From positions 140,264,346 through 140,328,345 of the forward strand of contig OY294067.1 of the NCBI GenBank assembly GCA_958510875.1: 64,000 nt of DNA, written 5' to 3'. Both the position numbers and the translations under genes were made by a program. Shown here one piece after another: positions 57,964 to 64,000 of the stretch. Origin of the DNA: Endomychus coccineus (Eukaryota; Arthropoda; Insecta; Coleoptera; Endomychidae). The notes beneath the pieces are model-generated. The model was not told the DNA's origin, did not search any database, and saw only the letters and a list, made by a program, of their open reading frames with translations. How positions within the stretch are numbered: the first letter of the stretch is position 1; every line of letters starts with the position of its first letter.

Positions 57964-57983
57964 GATTGTGCCGAAACGTCGTC
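57944..57983 (+). ncRNA. Hammerhead ribozyme-like motif, PLE-C right copy
   Basis: GAC (57944-57946) pairs with GUC (57981-57983). CUGAAGA is at 57947-57953, extra U at 57954. Helix II is 57955-57960 with 57967-57972, and GAAACGUC is at 57973-57980. All core positions are present, with the extra nucleotide after A9. It is the exact mirror of 55613-55652. Confidence 0.75.
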
Positions 57984-58050
57984 ATATCAACTGTTTCTAT
58001 CGAAACCAATCTACGACAACGCGGAGTATATCCCGGCAACCCAATACAGC

Positions 58051-58086
<36 letters not shown>

Positions 58087-58087
58087 G
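58051..58087. repeat. (TA)n tract
   Basis: Separates the PLE-C palindrome from the PLE-D pair. Confidence 0.9.
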
Positions 58088-58181
58088 TTTCTTCTTAGGT
58101 TCTCGCGGACGTAATGTGTAGAACTGGATTCTCGGGTATTGATCCGCGTTGTGTGGTTTCGGTCCTCAAAAGGACCAATTT

Positions 58182-58221
58182 CACGGCGTTTCGGCAAAGT
58201 CGCATTTGCCATCTTCAAGTG
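58182..58221 (-). ncRNA. Mutated hammerhead motif, PLE-D second pair, left arm
   Basis: Same layout as 10921-10960, but C3 is U (UUGAAGA) and the cleavage triplet GUC reads GCC. Two core lesions make it inactive by expectation. Confidence 0.6.
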
Positions 58222-58258
58222 ATTCGACCGTAAAGTCTGGAAAATCTAGGCGAAGTTC

Positions 58259-58261
<3 letters not shown>

Positions 58262-58296
<35 letters not shown>
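58262..58296. repeat. (TA)n tract
   Basis: Forms the centre of the PLE-D inverted pair. Confidence 0.9.
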
Positions 58297-58297
<1 letters not shown>

Positions 58298-58338
58298 CTT
58301 CGAACTTCGCCTAGATTTTCCAGACTCTACAGTCGAAT

Positions 58339-58378
58339 CACCTGAAGATGGCAAATGCGACTTTGCCGAAACGTCGTG
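58339..58378 (+). ncRNA. Hammerhead ribozyme-like motif, PLE-D second pair, right arm
   Basis: CAC/GUG helix I (58339-58341 with 58376-58378), CUGAAGA at 58342-58348, helix II GGCAAA/UUUGCC, and GAAACGUC at 58368-58375. The core is intact. Confidence 0.75.
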
Positions 58379-58459
58379 AAATTGATCCTTTTGAGGACCG
58401 AAACCACACAACGCGGATCCAGTTCTACACATTACGTCCGCGAGAACCTAAGAAGAAAC

Positions 58460-58511
58460 ATATATATATATATATATGTATGTGTATGTGTGTATATGTA
58501 TATATGTATGC

Positions 58512-58597
<86 letters not shown>
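58460..58597. repeat. (TA)n tract with TG/CA interruptions
   Basis: The longest TA tract in the window (about 138 bp), interrupted by GTATGTGTATGTGTG. It gives long spurious Tyr-Ile open frames on both strands. Confidence 0.95.
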
Positions 58598-60249
58598 CCT
58601 GCTATACATACGAAACCCATACATTGACTATTTGCAGATGATATGGGACCCGGCTGCAATATGAGGTCCGTATATGGGCTCCATATCGCCCTGTCATTCT
58701 AAATCATGTGTTTCGTCACAACACTGTACCAGACAAAATTTCATGAGGGCCCCACATATTCGTTATTTGTGTGATTTTGTATTCTTTAATTCAGCCGTGC
58801 GCCGTAACAACTGGTGCGCTGCATCTGAGAGCGTATATTATCGTATATTTTAAATTTATTCCAACGATGATAAGAGGCCCATAAATCGTTCAACACTGTA
58901 CTGGTTTTCGCCTTTTCAGAAATGTTTTGAACAGGAAGCACATACTGGCGTGAATTGTCATTTACTTTATTATTAAAAGCGTACCGATAGTGAAATAGAA
59001 ATTGTCATAAATATTTTCTCATTTGATAGTTAAATAGTTATTTACCATTAATGGTGAAGAACGAGTGAGGTAACAAATCTCCAATTCTCAAATCAGTTTG
59101 TAAGTAAATACACATAAGAACAATATAGTGAAACTCTAACCTACACTTCTTTCAGTATAAAAGTGGCTTGCGAATTACAACGAGTTAACAACAGTGGTTT
59201 TGTAATAGATTTCGCCCTGAAGAAAGAGTTGAGGTTGTTAATGAATATATAATCAATAGGGAACAAGATCAGTCAATACTAAACGACATTTCGCCTTCAG
59301 ATAACTCAGTGACAAATAATGCTGAAACGAGTATGTCAGAAAATAATCCAATTTCTAAAAAAGTACGTATGTACAATTTGAACTTAAAATCAAACCTTAT
59401 AGATTATTTTGCTTAGTGACAGTAGTTCGGAATATATACCTGACAGTCCAAGCATGTCTGATGTATCAATTTCTGTAAGTGATAAGTTTGTTTCATTTGA
59501 TTTATACAATGCAAGTTTGAGGTGTTTCTTCCATACTAACTTCTTTGAGATCAAATGTTTGAGAATATCGTGGAATAGGTCGATTTAAATGTTTTAAATG
59601 CATGTTTTTGATTCAAATATTTTATTCCAAAATCACCCCCGCGCGGGGTAGCTATCCCCTTCAAAATGCAACAAGGCTCAAGTGATAGCTTATTTTATAG
59701 GAAATTTCATTTTCTATAGAGCAGTTTGGTGAAATCAATCAGTTTTTGTGTAAAGTAATTCTAAAATCTGTGCGATTTCAAGTGCCTCCCCTACTAAAAC
59801 CTGTATTGTAGAATATTTCAGAGATTCCTTGATTTTTATTTTTGATGAGGGATACTCCTGTTAAAAAAAATGTTATCCCAGATTCTAACCCCTGTGCGGG
59901 GTAGCTACCCTCGTGGCATGAGTCGACTGATAGCTCATTCGATAGGGATTTCTTTTGTCTATTCAATTATTCATAGAATTTTGAATTTGTTCCAAACGTT
60001 TTTAAGGGGGGTAGCTACTCCGCTCAGAGACTGGTATCTAGGGTAAAATTTTTACACTAAAATTGTGCTTCATCAAAAATAAAATTGGTGTGGCTGAGAA
60101 TTACCTCATACCACGAAAGTGTTAGTACGGAGTTACACTTAAAATCGAACAGATTTTAGACTTACATTTCTCAAAAGCTATTGAGCAAATTTAGATGTCT
60201 AAAAAATAGATGGTGGAAGCCGTTACTCTATGGTAATTTATCATTTTGA
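58598..60249. other. No recognised gene; possible promoter and short exon-like frame at 59157-59470
   Basis: A TATAAAAG box at 59157 is followed by an open stretch at about 59187-59410 (NRFRPEERVEVVNEYIINRE, then DQSILNDISPSDNSVTNNAE). GTACGT and GTAAGT strings that could be splice donors lie near 59361 and 59475. There is no homology I recognise and no upstream in-frame ATG, so it is only a candidate. Elsewhere I see AT-rich sequence and the GC hairpin repeats noted separately. Confidence 0.3.
59633..60040. repeat. Repeated GGGGTAGCTA hairpin motif
   Basis: Three sites share a C-run, GYGCGGGGTAGCTAYCC and downstream TGATAGCT-ATT.GATAGG.ATTTC text: 59633-59715, 59887-59965 and a shorter one at 60006-60040. 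The first two are spaced about 254 bp apart, suggesting a degenerate tandem repeat. Confidence 0.6.
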
Positions 60250-60529
60250 TTATATGAAAGAATAACTTATTTTGTTTTTATACCACTTTTATTAATAATA
60301 ACGTGAAAACGTAACTATAGTTTCAACACCGAAGTGCCATTATCAAACAATTAGAAAATTATGAAGAAACCGATGAAAGAGTTCAAGTATAAATAGAGTA
60401 GAGTAAAGTAGAGTTGAGATTAAGGGATCAACGGAAAATCCAAAAACAGGTAGATCCTAGGAAAGTACAGTATTACATAGTAAACATAGCAACAATTTGT
60501 GAATCAGTGTGATTATAATTTAATATTCT
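60250..60529 (-). mobile_element. PLE-B copy 4, 3' end (distal part)
   Basis: The 3' UTR and ribozyme relic of a minus-strand PLE-B that continues at 63034-63395. It is separated from it by the LTR-derived insertion at 60530-63033. Shared text on both sides of the insertion (ACAGTATTACATAGTAAACA...ACAATTTGTGAAT.AGTGTG) shows a tandem duplication of about 92 bp in the 3' UTR that predates the insertion. Confidence 0.7.
60306..60350 (-). ncRNA. Decayed hammerhead motif, PLE-B copy 4
   Basis: Minus strand: UUUGAUAA at the core position, helix II GGCAC UUCG GUGUU, then GAA-AC-UAUA-GU-U. It has the same helix III style as the other PLE-B motifs. The core is mutated. Confidence 0.45.
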
Positions 60530-60665
60530 GTAACGAAGCTTAAAATTTTGAAATATCATTTAATTTAGATCAGGCAGTGAAAACGGATATTATATGTAAT
60601 CTCAGTTTGAACAGTTCATTATTTCAATAGATATGCGTGAGCTCCGAATGTATTTTCCGTGATTG

Positions 60666-60840
60666 TCACTCTTTTTTCCGTTTTGGGAAAGAAGTTTTTG
60701 TGTTTCCGTTCCGAAGAAGATGTTTTGAGTTTTCCGTTTTGAAGAAGCAGTTTCAGTTTCCCGTTCCGAATAAGAAGTGCAGTTTTCCATTCTGCAGGAG
60801 AATTTTCATTTTATGTTCCAAGTAAGATATTGCTATTCCG
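60666..60840. repeat. About 28-bp degenerate tandem repeat
   Basis: About six units of the type TTTTCCGTTCCGAAGAAG then TGTTTTGAG. A plus-strand frame through it encodes repeats like FPFRRRCFEF. It lies in the internal part of the LTR-derived insertion and is probably non-coding. Confidence 0.75.
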
Positions 60841-61975
60841 CGAAGTTCCCGACGAAGGAAATCAAAGTTTTAACGTCATTTTAGGGGGTATCTTACCTTC
60901 GTATTAGATTTTTTTTTCTCGTATGAATTTTCAGATGAGAATTGAAAAATGAAAGAATCATATTCTTCCATTTTTAACCGAACTTAGGAGGAGATGTAAC
61001 GAAGCTTAAAATTTTGAAATATCATTTGATTTAGATCAGGCAGTAAATACGGATATTACATGTAATCTCAGTTTGAACAGTTCATTATTTCAATAGATAT
61101 GCGTGAACTCCGAATGTGTATTCCGTGATTGTCACTTTTCTGAATTTCCGCAATTTTGAATAAGTGTAATTATTCAAATAAATGAATCGAATTCATGTCC
61201 GTTTAAAAATTGCATTCATTCCGATAAAATATGTTGCAAAAACAGGGGTCTGGCAAGTTAACGCATCAAACTTTGAACAGTCTTATGTATAAAAAGGGCG
61301 AACAACCAAAAAACTCCGATAACACTTGTTTATTGTGCCGGGAGGAACTACGCATCATGTGCGCGAATTTTAGATCTAAAAGGGAGCATCACTTTTAAGC
61401 ATTGTTCGGGACATAAGTAAAAAACCCTCGGCACAAAATGAGGAATTGGTGGAGCGGACTTGACCAGAACCTCGGAAAACATATAAAAGCAGTGACCGAT
61501 GAAGATTGCTCTCTTTTGTGACTCTCTCTCTCTTGTGCCCTCTTTTGTGATTTTGATTTTCAATCAGTACAGTTGCTCTTTGGTGATTTTGATTTTCAAA
61601 TAGTACCTACCGTTGAAGTGAGATAAACATAAGAATCAGAGTGAATTAATTATCCGAGTTCAAGTAAGATTTAAACTGTGAATTAACAATAGTGTTCCGT
61701 TTAAGTGAATTGTTATATAAGGTAAATGATAGCTAAATAATTTATATTTTTGAGCATTACGATATATTGATTTCCATAGTTTATGATTATTATTGTGATT
61801 GGTAACCGTTTGTATGATATTTGAGATCCGTTGCTTTCGGTAATTTAAATTGTTATATTTGAGTTTATCCCGTCATAGGTCGGACCTGGCACGATTCGAA
61901 TTCGCATTTGAATTGAAATATCCAAGTAATTGTATGGTGTGTATGTTTGAACGACATGGTCGTATTTGGGTATAT

Positions 61976-62205
61976 TTGTGCATGCTGTGATCTACCGGAA
62001 ATATAAGTATATCCTAGACGGCCTAACCGCCAACGACTTGTGCATGCTGTGATCTACCGGAAGTAGAAGTTGGGCTTGTTGTGTGATTGAGATTCGTAAT
62101 AATCCCTTATTCGTATGAGAAGTCTTCGGCCGTGGATGTAGGGGTTATTGCAGATACGATAGTTAGGGTTTGTGCACGCCGTAATCTACCGGAAGTATAA
62201 GCCCT
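61976..62205. repeat. Three copies of a TGTGCATGCTGTGATCTACC motif
   Basis: Copies start at about 61976, 62038 and 62171. Each continues GGAA.TA.AAG. The third reads TGTGCACGCCGTAATCTACC. They are inside the putative LTR and could be protein-binding repeats or relics of duplication. Confidence 0.7.
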
Positions 62206-63033
62206 AATTGTCCAGATTCTGAATCTGTAAAATGTACGAAATCTAACACTGTCATACAATTACCGGGAACCCCGTTGATAGCTAATACCAGGGTGGGTGT
62301 TATGACAGAATAAAGTTAATTAGAGTAATTAACCGAAAATATCATGAAATCTGATATCGTACGAGCGGAAAACTAGTGCAAGACAATATTTTCCGAACCG
62401 ACCGAATTTTATAACCATTTAATATATCGTAGTGTGTTTTGAACATTTCACGTATTATTGCTATCTAAATGATCTACCGTACACCGCTTATTGCTCTAGG
62501 ACCTGTGATTTGTATTTTCCGCAAATGACAATTGTGAATCATTTATCAACCGATTCCGTACCGTTGAATTGAATTTAAATACCGAACATATCGTAAAGTA
62601 GATATGTTGAAACATTTTTCATATACCGTTTGGGCTTCATTACATTTTCCGTCTGGGTGAATAATACCGTCCAAATGCATTTACATTGATTATTCTGAAA
62701 GTGTACTTGTTATAATTATTATATATTTTAATATTTGGAATTCCCCGTTTTATTAAATTATTTCTGCTCTATCTTCAAACGAGCTAAGTTTTAACCAGGT
62801 ATCAATTGTAATTAAAGCCTACAATTTTGATACTGTTTTCTGCCCAATGAGCCCTGGTTTGACTTCACTGTAGCTACCCTAGGGACAAGGCTATCTATAG
62901 ATAGCATAGTAACAAGCCTTGTGGAGAAGACCCTAGCAGAAGTCTTCTAAAAGGAGTAAACCTTTAGAAAAATCTGGTGCCCGAGGATTTGAAATAAGCA
63001 GTTTACCGAAAAGTCGCAAGGTACTCGTCATAA

Positions 63034-63395
63034 TTCTAAGAATCATTTAAAGAGCGGTTTGGAAGACAGTACAGTATTACATAGTAAACAAGGTAACAAT
63101 TTGTGAATTAGTGTGATTATAATTTAATATTCTAAGAATTATTTTAAGAGCGGTTTGAAAGACACATGAAAAGATCACTTCGATATAGGTCTAACTGATC
63201 ATTGAGGATATTTTAATAGAATTTTTGACACTTCTATGAATCTCTATTGATTCTAATGTATTCAATTTAAAACCTCTGGTATGGTTATGTAAAATGCTTA
63301 GGCTATCTAAATTAGGGAAATTATGACCAGTTTGTAAAAAATGATTAGCAAAGGTTGAGTCAGTTTTGTTGACTCTAAACGAGCGAGAATGCTAC
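63034..63395 (-). pseudogene. PLE-B copy 4, GIY-YIG endonuclease C-terminal part
   Basis: On the minus strand from the junction: SRSFRVNKTDSTFANHFLQT, HNFPNLDSLSILHNHTRGFK and LNTLESIEIHRSVKNSIKIS, matching SRSFRLNRTDSSFSNHILET of 8692-9006. The YIG core is cut off by the head-to-head junction at about 63395. 3' UTR sequence follows to 63034, where the LTR-derived insertion begins. Confidence 0.8.
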
Positions 63396-64000
63396 ATGCA
63401 TCATCAGATGATGTACTTGCCTCCTTATAAGGCACATCCAGACAATTGAATCCCTTTCTATCATTTATCAACCAACTTCACCCGGAAATTGAATTCACGT
63501 TAGAAACAGAAAAAGATAGAACAATGAACTTTTTGAATTTAACACTAATACGTGACCATAATAAAATAAACTTCAACATCTACAGGAAACCCACTTGTAC
63601 AGACATCACTATTCCGAACTCATCGTTTAGTCCTCGTGGCCATAAATTAGCAGCATATCACTCAATGATCCATAGAGCATTTTCGATATCATTGTCAATA
63701 GAACACCTCACTATTGAGTTGAACTCGATCAAACGAATAGCCATCAATAATGGTTTTCCGGTAGATCAAATAATTAAACTAATAAATCGCAAACAACAAC
63801 AATTCACTTTCTATAAAATCTATCCGCGTATAAAACACATAGATGCTACCACTAAATTCATCTCTTTGACATATTTTGGTACAGTAAGCGAACATATTGC
63901 TAACATTTTATCACTCCATAATTTTAAAATCAGTTTCAAACCTCAAAATAAACTTTGTCATCTTATAAACAACGCCGAAGACATAACCAATAAATATAGA
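63396..64000 (+). pseudogene. PLE-B copy 5, RT fragment running off the window
   Basis: The plus-strand reading begins SSDDVLASL, a decayed YVDDVLSF (Tyr-Val changed to Ser-Ser), followed by a stop and GTSRQLNPFLSFINQLHPEI, EFTLETEKDRTMNFLNLTLI, FNIYRKPTCTDITIPNSSFS, PRGHKLAAYHSMIHRAFSIS and IAINNGF. It ends with SLTYFGTVSEHIANILSLHN and NNAEDITNKYR at the window edge. This is the thumb and linker of PLE-B, homologous to 9136-9615 and with only one stop. It is joined 5'-to-5' to copy 4 at about 63395. The endonuclease should follow beyond 64000. Confidence 0.85.

Larger units (their letters stand above)
56781..58050 (+). mobile_element. PLE-C copy 3, right half of near-identical head-to-head pair
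   Basis: A plus-strand mirror of 55515-56780, extending about 30-50 bp further 5' than its partner (ACGAGCCATCCAAACAGCC). It ends CCCGGCAACCCAATACAGC at a (TA)n tract. The two arms differ at only a handful of positions, so the pair arose recently or has been homogenised. Confidence 0.95.
58088..58459. mobile_element. PLE-D second inverted pair of terminal repeats around (TA)n
   Basis: Arms 58088-58261 and 58297-58459 are inverted copies of the same repeat as 10829-11133, here separated by a 35-bp (TA)n centre. The left arm starts TTCTTCTTAGGTTCTCGCGG. The right arm ends with the complement and lacks the GGTATTGATCC-like block (a deletion of about 17 bp). There is no coding sequence. Confidence 0.75.
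60530..63033 (+). mobile_element. LTR-retrotransposon-derived insertion, rearranged
   Basis: TGTAACGAAGCTTAAAATTT occurs at 60530 and again at 60995, each followed by about 140 bp of similar sequence. The second is immediately preceded by the purine run AGGAGGAGA, a polypurine tract before an LTR start. A TATA-like TATAAAAAGGGCG lies near 61288, and TGGTGCCCGAGGATTTGA at 62975 resembles a tRNA primer-binding site. So an LTR start, a 3' internal end, a second long LTR and a PBS follow each other with no gag or pol. The 3' LTR boundary and target duplication could not be fixed. It interrupts the PLE-B 3' UTR. Confidence 0.55.

Overview
The window is AT-rich animal DNA, most likely from an insect or other arthropod. 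The evidence for that is the mix of mobile elements: Penelope-like elements (PLEs) with GIY-YIG endonucleases, mariner-type transposases carrying the WIGR...RSPDL.P.DFFLWG signature, a Helitron, a Crypton-type tyrosine recombinase, RNase H-bearing LINEs and a hAT MITE. No host gene was recognised. All recognisable coding sequence belongs to mobile elements, nearly all of it truncated or frameshifted.

The dominant theme is palindromy at several scales. At least four PLE loci are pairs of 5'-truncated copies fused head to head with both 3' ends pointing outward: PLE-A 14310-16596, PLE-B 45690-47015, PLE-B 60250-64000 (running off the window) and PLE-C 55515-58050. Three shorter inverted pairs (10431-10720, 10829-11133, 58088-58459) look like PLE terminal repeats without coding sequence. 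The outward-facing 3' ends carry hammerhead-ribozyme-like motifs: sixteen sites in total, about half with an intact-looking core. A longer but decayed single PLE-C copy (22612-25265) retains N-terminal, RT and GIY-YIG pieces. Many of the inverted pairs abut (TA)n tracts.

The DNA transposons also have very long terminal inverted repeats. A mariner-type element at 12016-14307 has TIRs of about 555 bp and a transposase with one frameshift. A second at 18989-20572 has TIRs of about 450 bp and only the C-terminal half of its transposase. The second lies inside a larger TIR element (18228-25372) that encodes a decayed 'DTDLL...GCDTTSA...LPPT...Cys-rich' protein, and PLE-C 22612-25265 interrupts the right arm of the same element. 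A foldback element (26400-30115) has arms of about 555 bp and a 43-bp minisatellite. An outer inverted repeat (11193-12013 / 16597-17066) encloses mariner 1 and the PLE-A palindrome.

Other regions: 1-8380 is mostly featureless apart from a PLE remnant and a LINE remnant. 31490-33750 and 35945-37770 hold decayed LINE pol sequence. 39147-40349 is a deleted Helitron. 42800-44103 is a Crypton remnant split by a hAT MITE with an 8-bp target duplication. 53070-54730 is a LINE remnant split by a 369-bp repeat flanked by a 44-bp direct duplication. 60530-63033 is an LTR-retrotransposon-derived insertion inside a PLE-B 3' UTR. Functionally this is a nest of parasites inserting into one another. The part with possible present-day activity is the set of ribozyme motifs and the near-identical PLE-C palindrome.
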